A stretch of DNA of 64,000 bases. Origin: an uncultured Bacilli bacterium. GTDB lineage: Bacteria; Bacillota_I; Bacilli_A; RF39; UBA660. Each line of letters opens with the position of its first letter. Positions within the stretch are counted from its first letter, which is position 1. The DNA lies in the NCBI GenBank assembly GCA_934098485.1, contig CAKOOH010000001.1:1-64000 (forward strand). The letters are read 5' to 3'. Under the pieces are notes generated by a model. It was given only the letters and a program-made list of their open reading frames with translations. It ran no database searches and was not told the origin of the DNA. Position numbers and translations under genes: made by a program. Below are positions 17,861 through 27,427 of this stretch, piece after piece.

Positions 17861-18211
17861 ATGAAAAGATTTCCGCCGGAAATAGATCCTAAAATTGATA
17901 CTTTAACAGGAGTCATTATAGGATATGCATTAATTGGTAATTTTAATGCTGTAGAACAAAACGCGATTGGAAACTGGTTTATGTTAGTAGGACAAATATT
18001 AGAAACAAACGCGGCGTTTTTGCAGTTAAATGAAAACCGAAGAAAAACGAGAGATGAAGCAGCAAATGGACCAATTATATCCGATATTTTTGAAAGTGAA
18101 TTAAGCGGAAATGGGGAGAACTTTAATTTTGAAAACGTGGATATTGAAAGACTAGAAAAAATGATTAGAATAATGAATGAAGAGTTAGAAAAAATAAAAA
18201 GACGGTTTTAA
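17861..18211 (+). CDS. conserved small hypothetical protein
   Basis: 116 residues of unknown function. The N-terminal part (MKRFPPEIDPKIDTLTGVII, then GYALIGNFNAVEQNAIGNWF) is well formed and mildly hydrophobic; the C-terminal third is a charged amphipathic helix (IERLEKMIRIMNEELEKIKR). There is no signal peptide. Codon use looks like that of the neighbours. It lies alone between rubrerythrin and typA, which converges on it with an 8-nt gap. I do not recognise a family. Confidence 0.7.
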   Translation: MKRFPPEIDPKIDTLTGVIIGYALIGNFNAVEQNAIGNWFMLVGQILETNAAFLQLNENRRKTRDEAANGPIISDIFESELSGNGENFNFENVDIERLEKMIRIMNEELEKIKRRF

Positions 18212-18221
18212 TTACCATCTT
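18190..18221 (-). terminator. terminator of typA inside the convergent gene end
   Basis: Minus strand AAGATGGT / ACCGTCTT (one mismatch) then TTTATTTTT, right after the typA stop. Confidence 0.55.
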
Positions 18222-20019
18222 ATCTATTTTCACGATATCTTTCTTTAGGATCAAGAATCTTTTTTCTCATTCTAATAACAGCAGGAGTAACTTCAACTAG
18301 TTCATCATCTTCAATAAACTCTAGGGCTTCTTCAAGAGAGAAAGTTTTTGGAGTTACAAGATTGATTGCTTCATCACTACTTTTACTTCTGGTATTAGAC
18401 ATTTCCTTATTTTTACAAGGATTAACATTAAGATCATTATCACGATTGTTAATACCTACGATCATACCAACATATACATCAACGGCAGGGCCAATAATTA
18501 AAGATCCTCTTTCTTGTAAGTTGAATAAAGAATAACCTAAAGATTTGCCCGTTTCCATACTTACTAAAACACCATTTTTACGAGTTTGAATTTTACCAGC
18601 ATATGGTTTATAGTCAGAGAAACTTCTAACCATAATTCCTTCACCTTTAGTATCAGTAATGAAATTACTACGATAGCCAATTAAGCCTCTAGTTGGAGCA
18701 CTAAATTCTAAATGAGTATAATTTTCTTCTTGCTCCATTTTTTGTAAAAGGGCTTTTCTTTCTTGAAGGGCATTGATAACCGTACTAGCATATTCATTAG
18801 GGGTATTAATAGTTACAGTTTCAAATGGTTCACATTTAACGCCATCTATTTCTTTAAATAATACTTCAGGTTTACTTACACATAGTTCATAGCCTTCTCT
18901 ACGCATATTTTCTAAAAGAATTGATAAATGAAGTTCACCACGGCCACTTACTTTATAACCATCTGATGAAGGTAATTCTTCTACTTCTAAGCCTACGTTA
19001 GTTTGTAATTCTCTTTCTAATCTTTCTTTAATATGTCTAGTTGTTAAGAATTTACCACTTTGACCAGCAAAAGGTCCGTTATTAACTAGGAAATTCATAC
19101 TTAATGTAGGTTTCTCAATTTCAATTGGAGGCAAAGGATCAGGTGCATTTAATGTACAAATGGTATCACCAATAGAAATATCAGGACAACCAGCAATTGT
19201 AACGATATCACCATAATAGGCTTCTTTTTTCTCAACTTTGTTAATACCTTCATTAACATAAAGTTTGCTAATTTTAAAGTTTTCAACGTTACCATTATTT
19301 TTTACTAAAGTAACATTTTCACCAGTTTTAATCATTCCTTTGGTAATACGACCAATACCTAATCTACCAATATAGTCATCGTATGCTAAATTTGAAATTT
19401 GAAGTTGTAGGTTATCATTTATATTACCTTCATAAGGTTTACATTGTTTTAAGATTGTTTCTAAAAGGGGTTCAATGGTTGTATTATCGTCATCTAAAGA
19501 ATATTTAGCGATGCCATCACGAGCAACACCATATATAATTGGGAAATCAAGTTGTTCATCTGTCGCATTTAATTCACAGAATAAGTCAAATGTCATGTTT
19601 ACTACTTCTTCAGCACGAGCATCTTTTTTATCAATTTTGTTAATAAATAAAATAGGTTTTAAGTTATGCTCTAAGGCTTTTTTTAGAACAAATCTAGTTT
19701 GAGGCATTGGGCCTTCGGCTGAGTCAACTAATAAAATAACTGTATCAACAGTTTTAATAACACGTTCTACTTCTGATGAAAAATCAGCATGACCAGGAGT
19801 ATCTACGATGTTGATTTTATAATCTTTATATCTAATTGCACAGTTTTTAGAATAAATAGTAATTCCTCTTTCTCTTTCAAGATCATTACTATCCATAATA
19901 CATTCTACTTGTTCATTACGAGGATTAAAAGCACCATTTTGTTCTAATAAGGCATCTACTAAAGTACTTTTACCTGCATCAACGTGTGCAACAACGGCAA
20001 TATTTATGATTTTATCCAT
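18220..20019 (-). CDS. typA: translational GTPase TypA/BipA
   Basis: Ribosome-binding GTPase of the EF-G-like family needed for growth under stress and for subunit assembly. G1 is VAHVDAGKSTLVDALL near the N-terminus; G2/G3 are RGITI and DTPGHADFSSEV; NKIDKKDAR is G4. The GRGELHLSILLENMRREGYE segment and the TypA-specific C-terminal domain (PTRGLIGYRSNF, GKSLGYSLFNLQERGS, NTRSKSSDEA) follow. 599 residues is normal. Monocistronic. Confidence 0.96.
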   Translation of the reverse strand: MDKIINIAVVAHVDAGKSTLVDALLEQNGAFNPRNEQVECIMDSNDLERERGITIYSKNCAIRYKDYKINIVDTPGHADFSSEVERVIKTVDTVILLVDSAEGPMPQTRFVLKKALEHNLKPILFINKIDKKDARAEEVVNMTFDLFCELNATDEQLDFPIIYGVARDGIAKYSLDDDNTTIEPLLETILKQCKPYEGNINDNLQLQISNLAYDDYIGRLGIGRITKGMIKTGENVTLVKNNGNVENFKISKLYVNEGINKVEKKEAYYGDIVTIAGCPDISIGDTICTLNAPDPLPPIEIEKPTLSMNFLVNNGPFAGQSGKFLTTRHIKERLERELQTNVGLEVEELPSSDGYKVSGRGELHLSILLENMRREGYELCVSKPEVLFKEIDGVKCEPFETVTINTPNEYASTVINALQERKALLQKMEQEENYTHLEFSAPTRGLIGYRSNFITDTKGEGIMVRSFSDYKPYAGKIQTRKNGVLVSMETGKSLGYSLFNLQERGSLIIGPAVDVYVGMIVGINNRDNDLNVNPCKNKEMSNTRSKSSDEAINLVTPKTFSLEEALEFIEDDELVEVTPAVIRMRKKILDPKERYRENR

Positions 20020-20107
20020 ATAAATCCACTTCTTTCAAACTTGGTTAATAATACAACAAATAAGCGATTTTTGCAAGAAAAAGATATAATTTTAAAATTA
20101 TTATTGG

Positions 20108-20113
20108 TATAAT
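20108..20113 (+). promoter_or_regulatory. extended -10 of yfhO-like gene
   Basis: TGGTATAAT 23 nt upstream of the start, followed by a perfect AAGGAGGT ribosome binding site. Confidence 0.5.
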
Positions 20114-20135
20114 CTTCTTAAGGAGGTAGTCTTTT

Positions 20136-22706
20136 ATGAAAAATGCAAAAAAATTCATAAAGAAAAATTACATTTTATTAACAACTATATTATGCGCCAT
20201 TTTGGTTATTAGTGGTGTTTATTGCTTGCAGGAAGTGGCTCCATTTGGAAAGAAGTCGTTATTAACTATTGATTTTTTTCATCAATATGGGCCAATGTTA
20301 GGAGAACTTGTTGATAGAATTAGAAATGGTCAAAACTTAATTTATTCTTTCTATATGGGAATGGGACTACCATTTTTCAGAAATTTTTTTAATTATTTAT
20401 CTAGTCCTTTTAATATAATTTTGTTTTTATTTAATCATAGTGATTTATTAATGTCTTATTCAGTAATTATTGGTCTTAAAGCAGTGGCAGCAGCCGGAAC
20501 AATGAATTACTATTTAAGAAAGAAATTTAACGATAATAAGAATTTATTTTTTATTGCTCTTTCATTATTATATGCTTTCTCCGCTTATTTTACCGCTTAT
20601 TACTGGAACATTATGTGGCTTGATGGAATGGTGTTCTTACCTTTAATTACTTTAGGTATTGAAAATATTATAAATGATAAGAAACCGCTTTTATATATAA
20701 TAAGTTTAGCTATTATGCTTTTTGCAAATTATTTTATTGCTTACATGTTATGCTTATTTAGTGTTTTATATTTTGTAATATACATGTTTATTAAATTTGA
20801 TAAATTTGAATTTAAGAAAATTTTGAAGAAATGTTTAATATTTAGTATTTCATCTTTCCTTGCAGCCGGATTATGTGCTTTCTTTTTAGTACCTTTATAT
20901 GATGCAATTAAAGGAATTAGTGCAACTAGTGATGTATTTCCAACTAGTCAATATTATAGTTTTACTTTTAAGGAGTTTATTTTTAATCATTTAAGTGCGG
21001 TAGGAAGTACAGTATTAAAATCTGGTATTACATCAGCACCTAATATATCATGTGGAATTACCATGGTAGCATTATTAATCACTTTTATAATTAATCCTAA
21101 AATTAATATTAAAATTAAATCCTCTTATTTATTTCTATTAGCATTTATAATGATTAGTTTTGTAGTTGCTCAACTTGATTTTATTTGGCATGCATTTCAT
21201 GTTCCAAATGATTTACCATACCGTTATTCATTTATATATTCATTTATTCTAACTATTATTGGGGCATATGTGATAAAAGATATTAAAGAGTTAAAGCCAA
21301 TTTGGGTTACTTCAACTTACGTATTATGTTTATTATTTATTTTAATGGCTAAAATATTAAAATTTGCGAATATAACAGATAAGATGTTACTTCTTAATGC
21401 GATTATTATTACGATTATGTTTTTAGTATATATATTGGTTAAATTTTTTGATAATGTTAAAAAGTGGGCACCAGTATTTGCGATAGTTGCAACGATGTTT
21501 GAATGTATAATTGGAATAAATAATAATTGGTCAATAGCGCATGACTTAAAAAGTTTCTATGAAGATTATGATACGGTCAAGGAAGATTTAAAATTTGTAA
21601 GTGACAACAATAGTGATTTTTATAGAATCGAACGAGAATACATGCTATCTTTTAATGATAATTCTTGGTATGGATATCCAGGAGTTATGGCATTTAGTTC
21701 TATGGAATATGAAAATTTGGCAGTACTAGAAAGTAGTTTGGGAATGCCAGGAAATAATATAAATAGTTTTTATTATAAAAATAATACGCCAATTTACAAT
21801 ATGATGTTCAATTTAAAATATGTAATGGGACATAGAGAAGATGATGAAGATTATACATTATATTATGAAGGAAATAATAAAGTTTATAAAAGTAAGTACG
21901 CTCTAGGGCTTATGTTTGGGGTTGATAAAAATATTAGTTATTGGAATTATTGTTTTGTTAGTCCTTTTAGAAATCAAAATGATTTTGTTTATAAAACTAC
22001 GGCTATTGATAAAGTATTTAACAAAAATAAATTTATTACAACTAAAGAAGTGTTAAGAAATGATGATGTAATTGTAGTTAAATATGTTATAAAAAATCCT
22101 GGAAGTAATTATTATTTTTATATAAGTGATACAAATATTAATTTTGTTTATAATAATCATAAATTATATTTTTTAAATGATGATACTAGTGCCATTAATG
22201 AAGTTAAAAATATCAGTGTAGATGAGAATATTGATTATAATGAAAAATTTATTGTTAAAGATAAAGGATTAGATGATGAAATAGTTTTCTATGTAGGATA
22301 TAATACATATGTAGATGATACCTTTGAAGTTTATAGTATTAATGAAGAAGTACTTAATGAAGTGTATAACTATTATTTAAATAATAAATTAACAATTAGT
22401 GAATTTAAAGAAAATTATATTTTAGCATCTGCAAATTTAGAAAAAGATTTGACTATCTACACTTCTATTCCTTATGATAAAGGTTGGGAAGTATATGTTG
22501 ACGGAGAACAAGTAGAAACCTTTAAAATTGGCAATGCCTTACTTGGTTTTGATTTAAATAAAGGAAATCATGAAATTACACTTAAATATGAAATTCCTTA
22601 TTTAAATACATGTCTTTTGATTAGTGGTATTTCTCTTATTGGTACAATCTTAATTAACATAGATTTTAAGAAAAAGAAAAAGTTTAGAATATTTAAGAAA
22701 GTCTAA
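20136..22706 (+). CDS. YfhO-family membrane protein
   Basis: 856 residues with about a dozen membrane helices in the first 480 residues, then a large extracytoplasmic domain and a final helix near the C-terminus. The family signature in the first loop is LLTIDFFHQYGPMLGELVDR. YfhO proteins of Bacilli are GT-C-like enzymes that add sugars to lipoteichoic acid or related polymers; the acidic residue in the first outer loop is the expected catalytic one. It converges on a lipid kinase gene, with a 4-nt overlap of the ends. The polymer substrate is inference. Confidence 0.85.
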   Translation: MKNAKKFIKKNYILLTTILCAILVISGVYCLQEVAPFGKKSLLTIDFFHQYGPMLGELVDRIRNGQNLIYSFYMGMGLPFFRNFFNYLSSPFNIILFLFNHSDLLMSYSVIIGLKAVAAAGTMNYYLRKKFNDNKNLFFIALSLLYAFSAYFTAYYWNIMWLDGMVFLPLITLGIENIINDKKPLLYIISLAIMLFANYFIAYMLCLFSVLYFVIYMFIKFDKFEFKKILKKCLIFSISSFLAAGLCAFFLVPLYDAIKGISATSDVFPTSQYYSFTFKEFIFNHLSAVGSTVLKSGITSAPNISCGITMVALLITFIINPKINIKIKSSYLFLLAFIMISFVVAQLDFIWHAFHVPNDLPYRYSFIYSFILTIIGAYVIKDIKELKPIWVTSTYVLCLLFILMAKILKFANITDKMLLLNAIIITIMFLVYILVKFFDNVKKWAPVFAIVATMFECIIGINNNWSIAHDLKSFYEDYDTVKEDLKFVSDNNSDFYRIEREYMLSFNDNSWYGYPGVMAFSSMEYENLAVLESSLGMPGNNINSFYYKNNTPIYNMMFNLKYVMGHREDDEDYTLYYEGNNKVYKSKYALGLMFGVDKNISYWNYCFVSPFRNQNDFVYKTTAIDKVFNKNKFITTKEVLRNDDVIVVKYVIKNPGSNYYFYISDTNINFVYNNHKLYFLNDDTSAINEVKNISVDENIDYNEKFIVKDKGLDDEIVFYVGYNTYVDDTFEVYSINEEVLNEVYNYYLNNKLTISEFKENYILASANLEKDLTIYTSIPYDKGWEVYVDGEQVETFKIGNALLGFDLNKGNHEITLKYEIPYLNTCLLISGISLIGTILINIDFKKKKKFRIFKKV

Positions 22707-22714
22707 ACTTTTTT
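22677..22714. terminator. shared terminator of yfhO-like and lipid kinase genes
   Basis: AAAAGTTTAGA / TCTAAACTTTT stem overlapping the ends of both convergent genes, with T-runs on each strand. Confidence 0.75.
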
Positions 22715-23629
22715 ATTTACAAATATTTTATCGATGTTTTTTCTTGGCATCATTATTTTGACGTTACGAATATTATGAATTTCATAATTAAGAACGGCTC
22801 TATCTAGTTTTTCACCATCAATGCACCATGCCTTTTTGGGATAATCTTCAAATTTTATATCAATTTTATTAGTTTTATAAAATTCTATTCCAGATACTTT
22901 GGAAGCATCAGTAGTCATTAATTTAGCAAAAGTTCTGATAATATCGACGCGACGGCGAAAATTGCAAAATAGTACTTCAAATTGATTATCGTCTAATTTT
23001 ACATCTCTATAAAAATTATTGATACCAGCAATGCGATTGGCGTTAGAAATAAGCATGAATGAGTATAAACCCGTTCTGGTGATACCATTAACATGATATG
23101 TTATGTTATATAGTTTGGTGGGGCTAAAGAAGTCTTTGATGCCTTCGATGAGATAAGCAAGGTATCCATATTTTTTCTTTAGTTTACGAGGGGTATTATA
23201 AGGAATTTGCATAAATTTGCCAAACCCAGCGACGTAGACAAATGGTCTTCCATTAATAACGCAAATGTCCATCTCTTTAGTAACGCCATCTAAAAGAAGT
23301 TTTAAATTTTTCTTTATGTCTTTTCCATAACCAAACATCACGCCAACATCATTGGTTGTTCCAACGGGAATATGGGCTAAAATTAAGGGATTTTTTCTTT
23401 CTAAATTACCAGACATTACCTCATTAAAAGTGCCATCGCCACCCATGGAAATAACTAAATCTACTTTTTCTAAATGATTTACTATTTCTTTAGCATGGCC
23501 GCTATATTCAGTTCCAATAAACTTAGGATTATAATCATTTTTTAACAGAATTTTTTTATATTCTTTTAAATATTTTTTATTAAAAATATGACCACTATTT
23601 GGATTATATATTACTGCACAAGTTTTCAT
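22703..23629 (-). CDS. diacylglycerol kinase-like lipid kinase
   Basis: DagK/YegS-type kinase. The nucleotide-binding motif SMGGDGTFNEVMSG and the adjacent PVGTTNDVG are intact, and the C-terminal half carries the acidic residues and WCIDGEKLD typical of the metal-binding region. It probably recycles diacylglycerol released during lipoteichoic acid synthesis back to phosphatidic acid, which fits its YfhO-like neighbour. 308 residues, soluble, peripheral at the membrane. Confidence 0.88.
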   Translation of the reverse strand: MKTCAVIYNPNSGHIFNKKYLKEYKKILLKNDYNPKFIGTEYSGHAKEIVNHLEKVDLVISMGGDGTFNEVMSGNLERKNPLILAHIPVGTTNDVGVMFGYGKDIKKNLKLLLDGVTKEMDICVINGRPFVYVAGFGKFMQIPYNTPRKLKKKYGYLAYLIEGIKDFFSPTKLYNITYHVNGITRTGLYSFMLISNANRIAGINNFYRDVKLDDNQFEVLFCNFRRRVDIIRTFAKLMTTDASKVSGIEFYKTNKIDIKFEDYPKKAWCIDGEKLDRAVLNYEIHNIRNVKIMMPRKNIDKIFVNKKV

Positions 23630-23742
23630 GTAATCACCAAAATAATTATATCTAAGTTATTTAATTTTTGTCAATTATATATGTTTTTTAACATACACAT
23701 TTTAAATTTTGCATATTTTATAATAGATACCGCATGGATTAA

Positions 23743-23771
23743 TTGACATTAGTTCAAGAATAAGGTAAAAT
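23743..23771 (+). promoter_or_regulatory. promoter of tRNA-Cys
   Basis: TTGACA at 23743-23748 and TAAAAT at 23766-23771 with a 17-bp spacer, 20 bp upstream of the tRNA. Confidence 0.75.
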
Positions 23772-23791
23772 AATATTTGCAAGTGGTTAAT

Positions 23792-23865
23792 GGGGCTTTA
23801 GCCAAGTGGTAAGGCAAGGGACTGCAACTCCCTGAGCACCGGTTCAAATCCGGTAGGCCCCTCCA
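23792..23865 (+). tRNA. tRNA-Cys (GCA)
   Basis: Cloverleaf with acceptor stem GGGGCTT/AGGCCCC, anticodon GCA in loop ctGCAac, T arm GGTTCAAATCC, discriminator T and encoded CCA. The T discriminator with GCA anticodon fits cysteine. It is preceded by a strong promoter and followed by a terminator, so it is a single transcription unit. Confidence 0.95.
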
Positions 23866-23908
23866 ATATGATATAGTCTTGAAATAAAATTATTTTGAGA
23901 ATAATGAT

Positions 23909-23937
23909 ACTAGCCTAAAAGTGGTTAGTTTTTTTAT
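23909..23937 (+). terminator. terminator of tRNA-Cys
   Basis: ACTAGCC / GGTTAGT stem (one G-T pair) followed by TTTTTTT. Confidence 0.65.
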
Positions 23938-23962
23938 GTATTAAGTCAAAATTATAGTTATC

Positions 23963-23986
23963 AAAAAAGACGAATCTATTCGCCTT
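23963..23986 (-). terminator. terminator of the 60-residue gene
   Basis: Minus strand AAGGCGAAT / ATTCGTCTT stem followed by TTTT. The stretch 23987-24127 between it and the small gene has no other feature I can support. Confidence 0.6.
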
Positions 23987-24127
23987 AGGATACAAATTTC
24001 ATAATGAACAAAATAATTTATAATATAAAATTGGTAAATGGGTTTTATTTATCTATTTTGTCAAGCAAATCTGAAATGCCATTAGAATAATAGCAAATTG
24101 AATTTTGTATTGAATTAATTAATACAA

Positions 24128-24310
24128 TTATAGCTTCAGCAAATTCATGCCTTCCGTATTATTTATAACGTATTTATAGTATTGATTTACTTTTGACCAA
24201 CGGTGTAAAAATTCTTCTTTGTTATTTGAAATTGCCTGCTTTGCATCTCCAATTTCAGCAAATTCTTGTGCATATTTTTTTAATTCCTCTAATGCTTGCT
24301 CAACGGTCAT
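24128..24310 (-). CDS. small hypothetical protein
   Basis: 60 residues starting MTVEQALEELKKYAQEFAEI at ATG 24310, which has a strong AAGGAGTG 7 nt upstream. The protein is helical and charged, with no membrane segment or known motif. The good ribosome binding site and downstream terminator argue that it is real. Function unknown. Confidence 0.55.
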   Translation of the reverse strand: MTVEQALEELKKYAQEFAEIGDAKQAISNNKEEFLHRWSKVNQYYKYVINNTEGMNLLKL

Positions 24311-24428
24311 CAATATCACTCCTTATGTTTATATTTTATCATGTTAATTCTACTTTAATCATTTTAATGAAGAGTGCTTTACATTTTTTGACTTTAATAA
24401 TATTGAATTAATTTATTTTAATATATAT

Positions 24429-24450
24429 AAAAACAATAATTATTGTTTTT
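24429..24450. terminator. terminator downstream of the EamA-like gene
   Basis: Perfect 22-bp palindrome AAAAACAATAA/TTATTGTTTTT, about 25 bp after the transporter stop. Confidence 0.6.
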
Positions 24451-24474
24451 ATGACTATTTTAGTAATAGTTTTT

Positions 24475-25320
24475 TTATATCTTAATTAAAATGACGCCTA
24501 TTAAGATAAGAATACTTATAACTAGTTTATATATAAAATGTTGTTTATTCTTATCTATAAAGTATTCATAAATAGTATTAGTTAAAGCAGTTAAAGTTAA
24601 AAGAGGTGCAACAACGGAAACATCTCCATATTCATAGGCTTTAACTGAAGATATTAACATCATACACCAAGATAAACTAACTAACATAAATTTAGGTTTA
24701 TTATATAAAGCAAATTCTTGTTTTAAATCTTTTATTTTTAATTTACCAAAAAGACGAATTATTAAAGATGGTATAAAAACAGTAATGAAGGTATAGATAC
24801 CAATGTTGAAATAACTAGAGATATTAACATTGACAAGCATGGCAATGGCAAAGAGAAAATTGGATATAATACAAAATATGAAGTATTTATTAAAGACAAT
24901 TTTTCCTTCTTTATTAACCGCAAGCATAATATTAGATGTGATAATGATTATTGTACCTAGAATTTTGCTAAAAATAATTTTTTCTTTTAAAAAGATAAAA
25001 CTAAAGATAATTAGAAAGACAGTAGATAGTTGTTTTAGCATACTAAAATTAGAAGGCTCTAAACCATATCTAGCTTCTATATTTAGCCTATCCGTCGCTG
25101 CATAAATAATTGTAACAATAAAGAGAGTGAAAAATACGTTGATGCTTGGCATTTTAAATTCGAAAAAAATGGATAAAATTAAAGCAAATAAGGCGGTAAA
25201 GGTCTCAAGTAAAACAGTTAAGGCTGAAGCATTTTGCATACATCTATTTACTTTTTTAAAGCCTTGAGAAAAACATAAAGAAAAAACTAAATATATTACT
25301 TCCCATATTAAATAATTCAT
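24475..25320 (-). CDS. EamA/DMT-type transporter
   Basis: About 281 residues forming roughly ten hydrophobic helices in two halves, each ending in a short charged loop, as in drug/metabolite transporters. The YGLEPSNFSMLKQLSTVFLI segment followed by FLKEK is the typical end of the first repeat, and YEYGDVSVVAPLLTLTALT with EYFIDKNK the second. I start at ATG 25320, which has AGTAGGT upstream. Substrate unknown. Confidence 0.75.
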   Translation of the reverse strand: MNYLIWEVIYLVFSLCFSQGFKKVNRCMQNASALTVLLETFTALFALILSIFFEFKMPSINVFFTLFIVTIIYAATDRLNIEARYGLEPSNFSMLKQLSTVFLIIFSFIFLKEKIIFSKILGTIIIITSNIMLAVNKEGKIVFNKYFIFCIISNFLFAIAMLVNVNISSYFNIGIYTFITVFIPSLIIRLFGKLKIKDLKQEFALYNKPKFMLVSLSWCMMLISSVKAYEYGDVSVVAPLLTLTALTNTIYEYFIDKNKQHFIYKLVISILILIGVILIKI

Positions 25321-25381
25321 GGTATGACCTACTTTCATTTATATTATAGCAATTTAAAACGTCTAAGATAAGAGTTAGACG

Positions 25382-26968
25382 TTATTTTATTTTTATCTGA
25401 TAGCTATTTTCTCTTGATGAAATAACTATATAAATTTCATTTGATGATACGATATATTTAGGAATATCAATTAATAAAGTATTATTTAAGTTACTATTTG
25501 TTTTAGATACAATTGCTTCTTCTTGATATTCGTCATTTTGTTTATATTTTAGTTTTATTAATTTAGTTAATATGTTAGTCATATTAGCATCGTTTAAGCC
25601 ATTATTGTTATCTGCAGTTATGTTGTAATTTAATACTAATAAAGAATTAGCTAAGTTATTATCAGGAAATTCAACATCTGTTATTGGAATGCATGTTTCG
25701 TTATCACATTTATCATATGTAAATTCATATTTGTCTAAAATACTTGTTTTTATAATGGAAAGTTTAGTGTTTCCATATATTTTTGATCCTAAGTAAAAAG
25801 TATCATTTAGATTTTTATCTTCAACTTTTAAGTTTAAGTCGATGTCTTCGGGTTTAATTTTTGCTACTTTATAGTTATAAACTAAGTTATTATCTTTATC
25901 ATACGAGATACCATCAAAGAAGTTTAAATCATAAGAACGAGAATATTTTGTTTTATCTACTTCAAAAACAAAAATATATGTAAAAGCTTTTTCAGCAATT
26001 TTAAAATTTTGGTAACTTACGCCTAAGTCTTTGAAGGAATCAGCAAGCGTTGTTTTTATATTAGAGATACGATATTTTCCTAGTGACATATAAATATATT
26101 CTGGTGCAAGCGATTTACTAGGTGTTTTAGTAGAACTTATTGTCGCATTTAATATAACATATTTTTTATCCTCTTTTATAATATTTCCTTTATAATCTTT
26201 AGCAGTTATATATGCACTATTTAATTTTATGGTAAATTCGGAAGTATTGATGATATCTCCAATATGATATATTTTATTTACGATAGTACGATTTACGAAT
26301 AGGGATATTAAAAGTATAATAGCACCAGCAAATAAGATAATACTCACTAATACTTTATTTTCGATAAAATAATATTTTAATTCTCTAAAGTATCTACGAA
26401 TTTTTCTTTTAATAACATAGTTGTCTGTTCCAAGTACAAATTCAAATTCTTCATTATCTTCACTATTTATTTCTAATTCTGCAAGATCTTTATTGAAGTT
26501 AAATTTTTTAATATCAAAACCAAAACCACGAATAAAACTCATGATAGCAAAGAAGAAATTAGGTAGATATAATATTAAATAAATATCATGTAAGGCTCTA
26601 AAAACCTTAATATCCATAGTAATAGAATATAAATTATTTAAAGTATTTATTCCATATATTAAAGATAAAAATAGAACTACATAATAAATTGATCCAAGCA
26701 AGTAGAATTTATTAGGTTTATCTTTTTTTCTCATTAAGAAATACATCATGATAAAAAAAGCGACAACGATTAAACATAGTAATAAAAATATAAAAGATAT
26801 ATAGGTACTTCCGGCTTTTTCACCAATAGTAGTGGTATTATTATAGTTAGAAAAAAACGATACTATTTTTTGAAAGTTATAGGTTATTATAGTTATTAAG
26901 CTTAGGCATATTAAGTGTATTAACTTAAAATATTTTATTAAAAATGCATAAGGTTTTTTTAGAATCAT
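25382..26968 (-). CDS. multi-pass membrane protein with large external domain
   Basis: 528 residues of unknown family. Four helices occupy about 15-155 and a fifth lies at about 207-230. A loop with an acidic stretch (EINSEDNEEFEF) precedes the fifth helix. The C-terminal ~290 residues appear extracytoplasmic and beta-rich, with one CDNETC pair that could form a disulfide. No enzyme motif is visible. It lies in a same-strand series with LysM and thioredoxin-like envelope genes. Confidence 0.65.
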   Translation of the reverse strand: MILKKPYAFLIKYFKLIHLICLSLITIITYNFQKIVSFFSNYNNTTTIGEKAGSTYISFIFLLLCLIVVAFFIMMYFLMRKKDKPNKFYLLGSIYYVVLFLSLIYGINTLNNLYSITMDIKVFRALHDIYLILYLPNFFFAIMSFIRGFGFDIKKFNFNKDLAELEINSEDNEEFEFVLGTDNYVIKRKIRRYFRELKYYFIENKVLVSIILFAGAIILLISLFVNRTIVNKIYHIGDIINTSEFTIKLNSAYITAKDYKGNIIKEDKKYVILNATISSTKTPSKSLAPEYIYMSLGKYRISNIKTTLADSFKDLGVSYQNFKIAEKAFTYIFVFEVDKTKYSRSYDLNFFDGISYDKDNNLVYNYKVAKIKPEDIDLNLKVEDKNLNDTFYLGSKIYGNTKLSIIKTSILDKYEFTYDKCDNETCIPITDVEFPDNNLANSLLVLNYNITADNNNGLNDANMTNILTKLIKLKYKQNDEYQEEAIVSKTNSNLNNTLLIDIPKYIVSSNEIYIVISSRENSYQIKIK

Positions 26969-27037
26969 TACTATTCACCTACCTTTTACTCTACAAATAT
27001 TATAGCAAATAAAAAAAATAAAATAAATGGATATAAT

Positions 27038-27382
27038 TTATTTTATTTTGTTAACTAGCAACTGTCCTTCTTGTAAGTAAATAGTTTGATTATATTTTAA
27101 TAAATTACTAGTATTGGTATTAAATGTATTAGCAACCAAATTTAAGGTATCCCCTTCTTTAGTAATGTAGTATGCAAATCCTTCTTTAGGCACCATTATA
27201 ACTTGATCGGGATATATATAATCATTAGCATTTAATCCGTTTAAAACTGCTAAAAGAGTAGGATTTACATTGTATTTTTTAGCAATTTGATATAGATTAT
27301 CGCCTTTTTTGATTGTATAGTATGAAAAATAGTCATTATTTGAATGAGTACTTTCATCATTTACATTATACATATTAAACAA
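27038..27382 (-). CDS. two-LysM-domain protein without signal peptide
   Basis: About 114 residues with two LysM repeats. The first is clear (YYTIKKGDNLYQIAKKYNVN, then NGLNANDYIYPDQVIMVP). The second is weaker (YYITKEGDTLNLVANTFNTN). LysM binds N-acetylglucosamine glycans. No signal peptide is present, so in a spore-former it could be a mother-cell protein that attaches to the cortex or coat, as SafA and SpoVID do; this is inference. Start unclear: TTG 27382 has AGGAG 9 nt upstream, ATG 27373 is the next choice. Confidence 0.75.
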   Translation of the reverse strand: MFNMYNVNDESTHSNNDYFSYYTIKKGDNLYQIAKKYNVNPTLLAVLNGLNANDYIYPDQVIMVPKEGFAYYITKEGDTLNLVANTFNTNTSNLLKYNQTIYLQEGQLLVNKIK

Positions 27383-27393
27383 TTTTATCAACT

Positions 27394-27419
27394 CCTAATA
27401 TAAGTTATTCTATATTAGG
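27394..27419 (-). promoter_or_regulatory. hairpin overlapping the LysM gene ribosome binding site
   Basis: CCTAATATA/TATATTAGG forms a 9-bp stem with an 8-nt loop on the minus strand; the second arm ends in the AGG of the AGGAG ribosome binding site, so folding would hide it. It could alternatively be a weak terminator of the upstream gene. Confidence 0.4.
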
Positions 27420-27427
27420 CTTTTGTG

